From: Gammaproteobacteria bacterium
GTDB taxonomy: Bacteria; Pseudomonadota; Gammaproteobacteria; Thiotrichales; Thiotrichaceae
Direction: 5' to 3'
Assembly (NCBI GenBank): GCA_018822845.1
Contig: JAHJJD010000120.1
Location: forward strand, 1 to 64,000
Length of the DNA stretch: 64,000 nt
Positions 35,649-43,709 of the stretch are shown here, piece by piece; the stretch's first letter is position 1, and every line of letters begins with the position of its first letter. The translations under genes and the position numbers were made by a program. The notes beneath the pieces were generated by a model that worked only from the letters and a program-made list of their open reading frames with translations, searched no databases and was not told the DNA's origin.

Positions 35649-36312
35649 GCGCACGAAACTCCTCTATTTTTACAATGGAGGGAATGATGGCAGTATGGCG
35701 CAAATCCTGTTGGGCATACCCCCACATCTGCCACGCTCCGGTTAACGCCAGTGTTGCCATCACCCCCGCCACTATCAGGTCAGGCAGGCCGGAGGCTGTC
35801 CCAAAGACACCGACTGCCGCCAGCACCACCGCTATATTGCCCAGGGCATCATTGCGTGAGCAAATCCACACGCTGCGCATATTGCTGTCACCCTCACGGT
35901 AAACGTACAACATGGCGGCAACTGCCGCATTAGCCGCCAGCGCCAGCAGTGCAACACTGCCCATGGTCATGGCGTCCGGCAGGTTGCCTGTCCATAGCCC
36001 CCAGCCAGTACGCCCCAGCACCCACACCCCAAACGCCGCCATCGTTGCGGCTTTCAATAGCGAGGCTTTGGCGCGGATAGCCAGCCCCATACCCAGCACC
36101 CACAAGCTGATACCGTAGTTGGCCGCATCGCCGAAAAAGTCGAGCGAATCCGCCAACAGGGAAGCCGATTGCGCCCATACCCCGAACAGCATTTCCACCC
36201 CAAACATGGCGGCATTGATCAGCAAAGCCAGACATAGAATCAGGCGGTAACGCCCGTGCGGGGTTTTGGCTTCGGTGCCGCAACTGTGGTTACAACCGCA
36301 TTGTGCGCCCAT
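35641..36312 (-). CDS. Cation diffusion facilitator-type metal transporter, short form
   Basis: The protein has 223 residues and six membrane segments. The CDF metal site is recognisable as SLLADSLDFFGDAANY in helix 2 and WICSRNDALGNIAV in helix 5. The C-terminal cytosolic domain of larger CDF proteins is missing, as in many short homologues. The N-terminus carries a Cys/His patch (QCGCNHSCGTE). Its promoter is a MerR-type operator and the regulator is divergent, so it is most likely a metal exporter induced by that metal. Confidence 0.88.
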   Translation of the reverse strand: MGAQCGCNHSCGTEAKTPHGRYRLILCLALLINAAMFGVEMLFGVWAQSASLLADSLDFFGDAANYGISLWVLGMGLAIRAKASLLKAATMAAFGVWVLGRTGWGLWTGNLPDAMTMGSVALLALAANAAVAAMLYVYREGDSNMRSVWICSRNDALGNIAVVLAAVGVFGTASGLPDLIVAGVMATLALTGAWQMWGYAQQDLRHTAIIPSIVKIEEFRAHD

Positions 36313-36341
36313 ACATTTCTCCCAACTGTTGTATTGGAGTT

Positions 36342-36372
36342 ATGCTAAACCCTGTAGCCGCTACAGGGTCAA
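36342..36372 (-). promoter_or_regulatory. MerR-type promoter with 19-bp spacer and palindromic operator
   Basis: On the minus strand TTGACC (36372-36367) and TAGCAT (36347-36342) are 19 bp apart, the long spacer typical of MerR-activated promoters. The spacer region holds a perfect palindrome ACCCTGTAG-CCG-CTACAGGGT (36349-36369). It drives the CDF/GDCCVxC/EamA genes. Confidence 0.85.
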
Positions 36373-36375
36373 GCC

Positions 36376-36807
36376 ATGCCAACAACACTGACGATTGGAA
36401 AACTGGGTCAAGCATCCGGGGTGAATATTGAAACCATCCGCTATTACGAACGCAACGGCTTGCTGCCTTCGCCTACCCGTTCCAGCAGCGGTTATCGGCA
36501 TTACCGTGAGGACGATGTAAAGCGGCTGCGCTTTATCCGGCGTGGGCGTGAACTGGGCTTTGGTTTGGAGGAAATCCGCTCCCTGCTGCAATTGACCGAT
36601 CAGCCACAACAGCCCTGTGATACCGCCGACCAACTGGTGCAAAAACACATGGCGGAAGTGGATGCCAGAATCCGGGATTTACAGGCAATCCGGGCGGCAT
36701 TGGGGCAACTTGCCGGATGCCAAAGCCAGACAGCAGAGCATTGCCGTTTGCTGGAAGCGCTGGAGGAGCGGGATTGCTGCATTAAATCGGGGCACGTCCC
36801 CGATTAA
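36376..36807 (+). CDS. MerR-family metal-responsive regulator
   Basis: The protein has 143 residues. N-terminal winged helix (LTIGKLGQASGVNIETIRYY, GYRHYREDDVKRLRFI), a long dimerisation helix, then Cys residues in QQPCDTAD, LAGCQSQ and EHCRLLE. Their spacing resembles the Hg-sensing MerR rather than CueR, but the metal cannot be fixed from sequence. No ribosome site is visible at ATG 36376, which lies just past the operator. The last codons lie within a hairpin-forming repeat. Confidence 0.9.
   Translation: MPTTLTIGKLGQASGVNIETIRYYERNGLLPSPTRSSSGYRHYREDDVKRLRFIRRGRELGFGLEEIRSLLQLTDQPQQPCDTADQLVQKHMAEVDARIRDLQAIRAALGQLAGCQSQTAEHCRLLEALEERDCCIKSGHVPD
36785..36805. terminator. Hairpin at the end of the merR-like gene
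   Basis: AATCGGGG (36785-36792) and CCCCGATT (36798-36805) form a perfect 8-bp stem overlapping the stop codon. It sits between two converging genes and may serve both; no T-run follows. Confidence 0.45.
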
Positions 36808-36820
36808 CCCACCATGGTGG

Positions 36821-37888
36821 CTAGTTTGTCCGCGTGCCCCTGCTGTCCAGACGCTGGTAATCCCCTTTCACGTTCAGGGTGATCTCAACCGGAAAGTCGT
36901 TGTCATTCTTCCAGTACCAGCCATGCGTACCCTCAAAGCCTGCGGTCAGGCTGCCGCTGGATTGGGCATCCATGGCCGTCTTGAAACTCTCGAAATAGCC
37001 GCTGGTGTCTCCCTTGGGTTCCCCATGAAAATCAAAGTACACAATCCCCTTGTCCAGCCGCCAGTTGAAATCAAATGCGCCGCCCTTGGCCAGCATCAGC
37101 TTGTACTCGGTTTCCCCATGGGCGGGAATATTCACGGTAATCGTATCCTGCCAGTCAGCCGCCTGTGGCATCGGGTTTGCTGCTTGCACCACGGAAACTA
37201 CCCCGCCACCACCACTTGCGCCCTCATTGAGGTAACCGTGAATCTGCACGCCGAACAGGGCTATTCCCGCCAGTATCAGAGTATGGTTGGCCAGTTTGCT
37301 GAAAGCAGGGAATGCCTGGCTTTTACGCAAGGCGTTGATCACCAGCAACATAACGGCCAGAGCCACCACCTGCCCCAGTTCGATACCGATATTGAATGAG
37401 ATGATATTCAGCAGCAGCTCATCCTGATTCAGCGGTAACTGTTGCAGGCGGGTAGACAAACCCAGACCGTGTATCAAGCCCAGGCCAAAGATCATGGCCA
37501 GCATGTTGGGTGGGTTGATTTTCAGGTGTTTCCTGAACCAGTCGAGATTGCTGACGGCAATGTAGCAAACGCTCAGGGCGATCACGGCGTCAATCAGGAA
37601 ATAGTTGATCCTGACGGCGTTAAACGTGGCAATGATCAGCGTGATACTGTGACCCAGCGTGAACGCTGTAATGTATTTCACGATCTCCCTGAATCTGGTC
37701 AGGAAGAAAACCACGCCAAACACAAAGGCCAGATGATCATAGCCCGACAGCATATGGGTAGCCCCGATCCAGATATAGCGCAGATTACCGCCTTCGATGA
37801 TGATCTGCTTCTCGGCCTCCGACATGCCGTGCCCAAATGCCTGACCTGCCAGCAAGACAAGCATGATGGCCATGAAATACCGCTTCAT
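36821..37888 (-). CDS. HupE/UreJ-family membrane protein with an extra C-terminal domain
   Basis: The protein has 355 residues from ATG 37888 (a start seven codons earlier is possible). A signal-like first segment precedes GHGMSEAEK. Then come the family motif THMLSGYDHLAFVFG, HSITL and GLIHGLG, the histidines expected to bind metal. About seven membrane segments reach residue 240. The last 120 residues form an extracytoplasmic beta-rich domain ending in a Trp-rich segment (GTHGWYWKNDND). HupE/UreJ proteins import nickel or cobalt. It is last in the beta-propeller operon, so transport of the dehydrogenase metal is a possibility. Confidence 0.8.
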   Translation of the reverse strand: MKRYFMAIMLVLLAGQAFGHGMSEAEKQIIIEGGNLRYIWIGATHMLSGYDHLAFVFGVVFFLTRFREIVKYITAFTLGHSITLIIATFNAVRINYFLIDAVIALSVCYIAVSNLDWFRKHLKINPPNMLAMIFGLGLIHGLGLSTRLQQLPLNQDELLLNIISFNIGIELGQVVALAVMLLVINALRKSQAFPAFSKLANHTLILAGIALFGVQIHGYLNEGASGGGGVVSVVQAANPMPQAADWQDTITVNIPAHGETEYKLMLAKGGAFDFNWRLDKGIVYFDFHGEPKGDTSGYFESFKTAMDAQSSGSLTAGFEGTHGWYWKNDNDFPVEITLNVKGDYQRLDSRGTRTN

Positions 37889-37899
37889 TTTAACTTCCA

Positions 37900-38700
37900 T
37901 CAATCCCATTCGTAGTTCAGGCGCAGCAGCAGTGCACGGTTACCGTCGGTATCGCCGACCCCGAAAGCAACCGCAGCACCCACATCCAGCCCCTTGGCCG
38001 GTTTCCAGTACACGCCCGGTGTTACCCAGCTTTCCTCATCGCTCCAGTTGTATTCGCCAGTGAAAACATGCCTGCCGACTGCATGGAAAGCAGCCAGATT
38101 GGCAAAATTTTCGTCTCCAGCATCAGCCATTTCCCTGCCCACTTGCAGCGATGCCTGGGTATTGCCGGTTGTATCCAGATCGCGGGCCAGGGTGATGTGC
38201 ACCGTATCGCTGTCGCTGGCTTCCTCATCTTCATCTGCGATTACATCGTCGTCACCGTTGGCGAATTCGTGTTCATAACCCACAGCAACACTGTTGGGTG
38301 AACCGCCGATGTGCATCCAGCTTTTTTTCAAGCCCAGTTCGGTATTGCCTTGCCCATCCAGCGTTGCCTCATCTGCATCACCGGGTTTGATTTTGATGTA
38401 GGGCGTATGCTCCAGTTCCACCTGCAAACTATCGGTAATGCCGTATTCCAGCCCGGTGGTCAGGGTAGTTACCTTACCCGCATCGCTTTTGATGTAGTCG
38501 GCACCGATGGAAACCTGCCATTCGCCCTGTTCCTGTGGAAATACCGAATCGGACTGGAAGAAATCATTCAGTGGCTGCGGCGTTTCCCCTGCCTCGTCTA
38601 CGTCGTCATCCGCCCAGAGTGGCGTATTCCACAAGCCAAGTGCGGCAAGAATGGCGGCTGTCACAGCCACACGGGGGAAAAGTGCCGGTTTGGTTCGCAT
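37900..38700 (-). CDS. Outer-membrane beta-barrel protein with an acidic loop
   Basis: The protein has 266 residues with a signal peptide to PLWA. After an acidic start (DDDVDEAGE), amphipathic strands typical of MetA/phenol-pathway-type barrels follow (WQVSIGADYIKSD, LEYGITDSLQVELEHTPYI) up to the C-terminal strand LLLRLNYEWD. One surface loop is very acidic (GDDDVIADEDEEASDSD) and could bind cations. It lies between the binding-protein gene (nine-base gap) and the HupE-like gene. Confidence 0.75.
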   Translation of the reverse strand: MRTKPALFPRVAVTAAILAALGLWNTPLWADDDVDEAGETPQPLNDFFQSDSVFPQEQGEWQVSIGADYIKSDAGKVTTLTTGLEYGITDSLQVELEHTPYIKIKPGDADEATLDGQGNTELGLKKSWMHIGGSPNSVAVGYEHEFANGDDDVIADEDEEASDSDTVHITLARDLDTTGNTQASLQVGREMADAGDENFANLAAFHAVGRHVFTGEYNWSDEESWVTPGVYWKPAKGLDVGAAVAFGVGDTDGNRALLLRLNYEWD

Positions 38701-38709
38701 AAAGACTCC

Positions 38710-39984
38710 TTAAAACTTGCAGTTGCTGTCACGCTGGTCGAAACCCAGCGTATCGAGATTGTTGGTTTGATGCAGGAAGCCTTCCAGCGGCAGGCGTTCC
38801 ACCACCCAGTTATGTGTTCCCAGCAGGATCGGCTGGCGCAACTGGCGATCCCACGGGCGGAAATTCAGCCGCTTGCCTTTGAAACCGTCGAGAATAAACG
38901 CATCACTCAGCAAGTGATCGCGCAATTTGGCAAAGTCGGTGCTGGCGCTGCGTTGCACCGCTTCGGCAATCGCTTTCACTGCCAGCCATGCTGCCCAGTC
39001 CACGTCCCGCATCGGGCGACCCGCCTGTTTCTCGAAACGCTTTTCGAGTTGCGGTGCACCGTGGCGTTCCCATGCCCAGTGCCATGCCATTGCTGCCAAG
39101 CCTTCTGAACCGACCACCAATTGCGGTTTGACGCTTTGGTAAGGCACGCCACGGGCAAATTCACCGTCGGTATCCGCCACGAAAATCACGTCGTAATCGG
39201 CTTCACTGGTGAGCAGGGCCACATTGTTCTGGCTGCGGTGGCGCGGGTCGTTGCTGAGTTCAAAGATGCGCTTTGCCACGATCTTCACGCCGTAACGTTT
39301 GGCGGAACGCTCGAACGATTCGGTCAGTTGCACATCTTCCGGCGATGCTCCCGTGAGCAACAAGGCTTTGCCCCATTTGCGCACGGTCAGGTATTGCGTC
39401 AGGGCATCGCTCAACATGGCGTAGTTGGGAATTACATGTAGCAAATGCGCCTGACATTGCGCCTGCCGCAAGCTGTTTTCGCGTGCGGAAATATTGAAGA
39501 GCAGGATGTCCTTACCCTTGGTGGCAGCGGCAAGTTCAGCCACCGTGGCAGCGGGTGCATCCACCACGAAAAAATGCACGCCTTGCTTGCTGAGGGTATC
39601 AACCTGTGCCAGCAAATCGGCGTTATCCTTGCCCTTGACTTGTTGCAGCTTGAATTCTGCGCCAACGGCTGATCCGTGGAATTTGCTTTCCTTCAAGGCC
39701 ACTTGCGCCCCGGCATAAGGCCGACCTAGCGGCTGTGTCAGGTATTGGGCAAAGGTATGCTTGCTGCTGTAACGCGGGTCGTTTTGCAATTGCAGGTAGC
39801 CGATGGTGAAGTCTGCTGCCATTGCCGCATTGCCCAGTAACATCACCAAGAGGAAGAAAATCCCCCTCAATCCCCCTTTTGCAAAGGGGGAGGCAAGACA
39901 GCTCACCCGATGACCAAACCCGTACTGTCTGGAGGGTTCCCCCCTTTGCAAAAGGGGGGACAGGGGGGATTTTCTTCTAATCAT
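38710..39984 (-). CDS. ABC-type substrate-binding protein of the PQQ alcohol system, N-terminus altered by a repeat
   Basis: The protein has 424 residues as read. The fold is the branched-chain amino acid type binding protein (TIGR03863-like) found with PQQ alcohol dehydrogenases: DFTIGYLQLQNDPRYS, FVVDAPAATV, LFNISARENSLR. Related Ped/Lut ABC systems are needed for lanthanide-dependent growth in Pseudomonas and Methylobacterium. The first 45 or so codons come from a palindromic repeat (SPLSPLLQRGE, ASPFAKGGLRGI); the natural signal peptide FFLLVMLLGNAAMA begins after it. The gene overlaps the upstream beta-propeller gene by eight bases. Confidence 0.85.
   Translation of the reverse strand: MIRRKSPLSPLLQRGEPSRQYGFGHRVSCLASPFAKGGLRGIFFLLVMLLGNAAMAADFTIGYLQLQNDPRYSSKHTFAQYLTQPLGRPYAGAQVALKESKFHGSAVGAEFKLQQVKGKDNADLLAQVDTLSKQGVHFFVVDAPAATVAELAAATKGKDILLFNISARENSLRQAQCQAHLLHVIPNYAMLSDALTQYLTVRKWGKALLLTGASPEDVQLTESFERSAKRYGVKIVAKRIFELSNDPRHRSQNNVALLTSEADYDVIFVADTDGEFARGVPYQSVKPQLVVGSEGLAAMAWHWAWERHGAPQLEKRFEKQAGRPMRDVDWAAWLAVKAIAEAVQRSASTDFAKLRDHLLSDAFILDGFKGKRLNFRPWDRQLRQPILLGTHNWVVERLPLEGFLHQTNNLDTLGFDQRDSNCKF
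39856..39974. repeat. Palindromic repeat element, family B, inside a gene
   Basis: 119 bp bounded by GAAAATCCCCC (39856-39866) and GGGGGATTTTC (39964-39974). Each end contains a hairpin, CCCCCTTTTGCAAAGGGGG on one side and CCCCCCTTTGCAAAAGGGGG on the other. Its reading frame on the minus strand gives the SPLSPLLQRGE and SPFAKGGLRGIF peptides seen at this kind of repeat. It covers the 5' end of the binding-protein gene and reaches the stop of the propeller gene. Confidence 0.85.
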
Positions 39985-41089
39985 CGATCAGCACCGTATG
40001 TGGTACACGCGCAACCGGTACCGATTTGGTGACTTTGCGGCTGGCAACATCCACCACCGATATGTCATCACTCAGGCCATTGGCAACATACAGGGTGCTG
40101 TTGTCACGGTTGAGCACCACGTTCCAGGCGCGTTCACCGACCAGCACGTAATCCTGCACTTCGTGGCTGGCAACATCGACGAAAGCAATGTGGTTAGAGC
40201 CGCCCAAACCTACAACCACGGTTTTGCCGTCACGGGTCATGGTAATGCCGACCGGGGTTACGTCTTCCGCGCGGAAACCTTTCGGCAGGAACTTGATGCT
40301 TTGGGTCACTTTGTTGGTGGCAGGGTCAATGATGGTGACTTCGCCGCTGAGTTCGTTGGTGACCCATAGTTCTTTCTGGTCAGGTGTCAGGGCGAAACGG
40401 CGCGGGCGGTTGCCTACCACGATATTGGCCTTCATCTCGCCGCTGGCGGTGTCCACCACATGTACGGTGTTGGCGACTTCGGAGGTGACGTAAGCGGTTT
40501 TGCCGTCGGGGCTGAGCAGGATGCCTTCCGGTTCTTCGCCCACTTCGACGGTTTTCAGGCCGGGGATGGCGGCAGCATCGCCGTCTTCCTCTTCTTCGTC
40601 GTCAGCGTTGTCATCTTCGGCTTCGCTGGTTTCACCCGGAGGGGCAGGTTCAGCCACGCTCAGGTCGGGCTTTTCGCCGCGTTTGGCAAAGTATTCGTCC
40701 AGATTGAGGATACCGAGCGCACCGTCATCTTCCAGTGAGATGTATAGGGTTTTGCCATCAGCACTGATGTCGAACAGTTCGGGGTCTTCGATACCGGCAA
40801 TGCGGTCAACCAGTTCCAGCTTGGCTACGTCGATCACGTCAATCGCAGCACCATCGCCACAGGCTGCATAAATCTTGCTGTGGTCGGGGCTGAATTGCAG
40901 GTGGCGGGGGCGGGCAGCCGTGCCAATGCGTTTCACCACTTCAAAGGTTTTGGCATCGAGTACGCTGATATTGTTGTCTTTTTCGCTGCTGACGAAGATG
41001 TAGCCAGTGTCTTTGGCGAAAGCGGGGCTGGCAGCCAGCAGGCTGATCGACAGCAATGGCAGGGCGAATAGCGGGCGCAGATATTTCAC
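39977..41089 (-). CDS. PQQ-associated YVTN beta-propeller protein
   Basis: The protein has 370 residues from GTG 41089, picked because AAGGAGGAG ends four bases before it; the open frame extends nine codons further. The signal peptide ends at PAFA. Seven YVTN-type repeats follow (GYIFVSSEKDNNISVLDAKT, KIYAACGDGAAIDVIDV, ELWVTNELSGEVTIIDPAT, LYVANGLSDDISVVDVAS). An acidic insertion rich in Asp and Glu lies near residues 160-180. It belongs with the TIGR03866 family linked to PQQ alcohol ABC systems. It may bind metal or the dehydrogenase. It heads a four-gene operon ending at the HupE-like gene. Confidence 0.9.
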   Translation of the reverse strand: MKYLRPLFALPLLSISLLAASPAFAKDTGYIFVSSEKDNNISVLDAKTFEVVKRIGTAARPRHLQFSPDHSKIYAACGDGAAIDVIDVAKLELVDRIAGIEDPELFDISADGKTLYISLEDDGALGILNLDEYFAKRGEKPDLSVAEPAPPGETSEAEDDNADDEEEEDGDAAAIPGLKTVEVGEEPEGILLSPDGKTAYVTSEVANTVHVVDTASGEMKANIVVGNRPRRFALTPDQKELWVTNELSGEVTIIDPATNKVTQSIKFLPKGFRAEDVTPVGITMTRDGKTVVVGLGGSNHIAFVDVASHEVQDYVLVGERAWNVVLNRDNSTLYVANGLSDDISVVDVASRKVTKSVPVARVPHTVLIDD

Positions 41090-41122
41090 GATCTCCTCCT
41101 TCTCAATGAACCTCATACCGTG

Positions 41123-41155
41123 AAGTTAGCCGGACATAGGTTGGAAAAAGGTTGG
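41123..41155 (-). promoter_or_regulatory. CCAACC direct-repeat promoter of the beta-propeller operon
   Basis: On the minus strand CCAACC at 41155-41150 and 41144-41139 with spacer TTTTT, then TAACTT at 41128-41123 after 10 bp. The GTG start is about 34 bases further. Confidence 0.8.
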
Positions 41156-41181
41156 GAAAGGGCAAACGCTGGGGGCTGCCC

Positions 41182-41889
41182 CTAGCGGAATTTTATTAAT
41201 TCCAGCGTCATCTTGCCGCCCTTATAGACATCCGTATCCAGCGGCTCGTCACGCTCCAGCTTGACCAAGCCGACACCGGGCGCATACCACTCACGGGTGG
41301 TCACCTGTATCTGGCTGTCGCCAGTGCGCGGGTCGGCGTACAAGGTCAGTTCCGCTTGCCCTTCGACCAGCACGCAATGGCTGAAACTTCCGGCGGGCAC
41401 AGCCACGGTTTCGTCCACCCCCACCACCGTGTAGGTCATGGGAAAGCGCAAGCCCTGGGCGTAAAGGTTGTGGCCGCCTTCATACACCCGCTCGATCAGG
41501 TAAGGCATGGTCACCAGCGACCAGGTTTTGCCTTTGGATTGTGCGGTGGGCAGCGGCAACACCATGCGTGGCAGCGCATCCGGCTGCGGCGCAAGTTCCA
41601 CCAGCGTGCGTTTGGCGATGCGGTACAAACCGTCGTCCCGGCGACTGATGTAATAATCCGTGCCATCACTGGTGCGGCGCACGCTGGTGGCAGCGCCCTT
41701 GAACGTTGCCTCGCCCACATTTTCGATGCTGAATGGCCTGATTTCGGAATGGTGCGGTTGCTCGACGCTGACCCGGTATTCCCAGCGCAGCCCTTCATCC
41801 AGCGGGAAATAGTCGTCGGCGGCGGGCTTGCCGCAGGCGTGCAGCAGCGGCAGGCACAATAGGATGAAAAGAATCCGTTTCATGCTCAT
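41182..41889 (-). CDS. Lipoprotein of the ExbB/ExbD-like unit, unknown function
   Basis: The protein has 235 residues with lipobox LLHAC19. The mature part starts GKPAADDYFPLDEGLRWEYR and looks like an all-beta lipocalin-like domain ending TREWYAPGVGLVKLER. Such domains bind lipids or small ligands, but I cannot name the family. ATGA overlap with the 172-residue gene upstream shows translational coupling. It is last in the unit that starts at 43661. Confidence 0.75.
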   Translation of the reverse strand: MSMKRILFILLCLPLLHACGKPAADDYFPLDEGLRWEYRVSVEQPHHSEIRPFSIENVGEATFKGAATSVRRTSDGTDYYISRRDDGLYRIAKRTLVELAPQPDALPRMVLPLPTAQSKGKTWSLVTMPYLIERVYEGGHNLYAQGLRFPMTYTVVGVDETVAVPAGSFSHCVLVEGQAELTLYADPRTGDSQIQVTTREWYAPGVGLVKLERDEPLDTDVYKGGKMTLELIKFR

Positions 41890-42404
41890 TTCTCCGGCAA
41901 AGCCGGGTCAGGCAGGTTGCTGAACTTGAGCTTGTCTTGCACTTCGCCCAGTTGCCGCACGCTGACCGGCGCACCATCCCGCGCCGCCTTGTTGCCGCCT
42001 TTCGTGCCAATCTGCACATTGCCGTTACGCTGGTTGCGCAAGGCGTCTTCCAGCGCGGAATGCACTTCGCGCTCGTAGGCGATTTCATAGGCGCGCGGCT
42101 CATCCGCCGGTTTGCTGCCTTGCAGGTTGGAAGCCCACACGAATATGCGCCCCTGCGTACCCTTTTCCTGATCCGGCTCCTCAATCACCGAGGCGTGCAG
42201 CAGGAATTTGTCCGGCAGTTCCACCCGGCTCGGCCAGCCCTGCACCTGTTTCCAGCCCTGATAACTGATGAGGTAAAAACCGCCCGCCAGCGCCACCAGC
42301 CCCAACTTGAACAGCCAGTGCAGCCGCCCGTGGGTGATGACCAACACCAGCATCGCCAGCAGGAAAATGTACGCCAACACCAGCAAGGTCAGCATTTCGG
42401 TCAT
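41886..42404 (-). CDS. Inner-membrane protein of the ExbB/ExbD-like unit, unknown function
   Basis: The protein has 172 residues. Two membrane segments at about 4-22 and 30-46 are followed by a soluble domain, probably periplasmic, with LPDKFLLHASVIEEPDQEKG and RAYEIAYEREVHSALEDAL. No family is recognised. It overlaps both neighbours by four bases. It probably forms a complex with the ExbB- and ExbD-like proteins. Confidence 0.75.
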   Translation of the reverse strand: MTEMLTLLVLAYIFLLAMLVLVITHGRLHWLFKLGLVALAGGFYLISYQGWKQVQGWPSRVELPDKFLLHASVIEEPDQEKGTQGRIFVWASNLQGSKPADEPRAYEIAYEREVHSALEDALRNQRNGNVQIGTKGGNKAARDGAPVSVRQLGEVQDKLKFSNLPDPALPEK

Positions 42405-43009
42405 AGTTTTCCTCCCAGAACGATGGATTTCTGTAGTGTGTTGATATTGGTGACCTTGCCGCCGGGGGTAATGCTGAAACGCACAGCGGTGCGTTCCTCG
42501 CCTGCGCGTTCCAGCGTGGTGGTGGCGTAATGCAGCACCTTCAGGGTCGGGTTCACTTCCGCCACATACACCGTGACCGGCACGGCGCGCAGGGTCTGGC
42601 TGCGGTAGTAATGCACATTGACGATGTATTCGCCGGGTGGCCGCCCACGGATGGTGACGATTTCCTGATTGAGCGGGTTGATGATTTCCTTGCCGTCGAT
42701 CAGTTGCATGTCGTTGACCAAACCACGGTCATCGCGATCCAGATGCATCAGGCCGTCTTGCGCGCGTTTGAACCATATCAGTCGGCCTTCTGGCCCTTCC
42801 ACCCAGGTGTCGATGTCGTCGGGGCTGTTGTCCGGCCAGCTCACCGTAATCATGAATTCGGCCTTGGGGTTGATGATGCCGCTTTTGGCGGGCGGGTGCA
42901 TGAGCAACAGGCTGATGAAAAACAGGAAGGCAAAGGTCAGCAGGGCATTGAATAACAGATCGGTAAACGGGTCGACATCGAAACTGCCTTGCCGTTTAAA
43001 CATCGCCAT
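42401..43009 (-). CDS. ExbD/TolR-like protein with an enlarged periplasmic domain
   Basis: The protein has 202 residues. The N-terminus resembles ExbD/TolR: a short cytoplasmic part with FDVDPFTDLLFNALLTFAFLF, where an Asp stands just before and at the start of the single membrane helix as in proton-driven ExbD. The periplasmic part (about 155 residues) is larger and different. It looks like a beta domain (MITVSWPDNSPDDIDTWVEG, GEYIVNVHYYRSQ) of the YfaP/DUF2135 kind, not the peptidoglycan-binding ExbD fold. It overlaps the ExbB-like gene by 14 bases. Confidence 0.8.
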   Translation of the reverse strand: MAMFKRQGSFDVDPFTDLLFNALLTFAFLFFISLLLMHPPAKSGIINPKAEFMITVSWPDNSPDDIDTWVEGPEGRLIWFKRAQDGLMHLDRDDRGLVNDMQLIDGKEIINPLNQEIVTIRGRPPGEYIVNVHYYRSQTLRAVPVTVYVAEVNPTLKVLHYATTTLERAGEERTAVRFSITPGGKVTNINTLQKSIVLGGKL

Positions 43010-43661
43010 AGGCCGCCCCGGCGAATAATTTGCGCTCGCTGGCGTGCACCGCTTCCACCACCAGCCTGTCCGCCGTGCGATCCAGCATCAGGTATTGCAG
43101 CCCCAGCAACATGCTGCCGACCAGCCCGATGATGGTGGTGTTGAGGGCGATCTTCATACCCTGGGTCATTTGCTGCATCAGGGTTTGCACTTGCTCGATG
43201 TCGAGCGATTCGATCTGCGTCATCGACCCCAGCATGATGACGAAACCCACCACCGTACCCAGCAGCCCCAGCTTGATCAGCAAACCGGTGACAAACCAGC
43301 CGACCTGATGCTGGCCGCGCAATTGTTCACCCAGCAATTCCGCCATCAACTGCTTTTCATGTGCATTGGGAATGGCCTGTAATTCGCGTAAGTAGCCGCT
43401 CATCAGCGCACTTTCATCCGGCTTGTTTCCGGCTTGCCAGTGCTGCAAGGCATGGGTCTGGTGCGCCAGGAACAGGCAGCGATAGCCGCAATGCAGGCAG
43501 GTCAGCAGGAACAGCGCCACCATCAGCGGCGACAGCCAGGTGGTGTCGGTGGCAAACATGACAGACAAGATGCCGTTATCCCACAGCAACACCAACCCCA
43601 TCAGCAGCAGGCCGAAAAACCACAGCCAGTACAGGCATAACAGCCACGGGGTTTTATTCAT
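42996..43661 (-). CDS. MotA/TolQ/ExbB-like proton channel protein
   Basis: The protein has 221 residues with GGGAGG before ATG 43661. Membrane segments lie at about 5-28, 42-62, 121-143 and 170-190. The conserved ExbB/TolQ block (LLIKLGLLGTVVGFVIML, MKIALNTTIIGLVGSMLLGL) forms the ion pathway with the ExbD-like Asp. It heads a four-gene unit controlled by a CCAACC promoter. No TonB or TonB-dependent receptor is encoded in the window, so its output is unknown. Confidence 0.85.
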   Translation of the reverse strand: MNKTPWLLCLYWLWFFGLLLMGLVLLWDNGILSVMFATDTTWLSPLMVALFLLTCLHCGYRCLFLAHQTHALQHWQAGNKPDESALMSGYLRELQAIPNAHEKQLMAELLGEQLRGQHQVGWFVTGLLIKLGLLGTVVGFVIMLGSMTQIESLDIEQVQTLMQQMTQGMKIALNTTIIGLVGSMLLGLQYLMLDRTADRLVVEAVHASERKLFAGAAYGDV

Positions 43662-43709
43662 GCGCTTGACCTCCCGTAGGGTGAATGACGGCCAGAATAC
43701 TGTTTGCCA

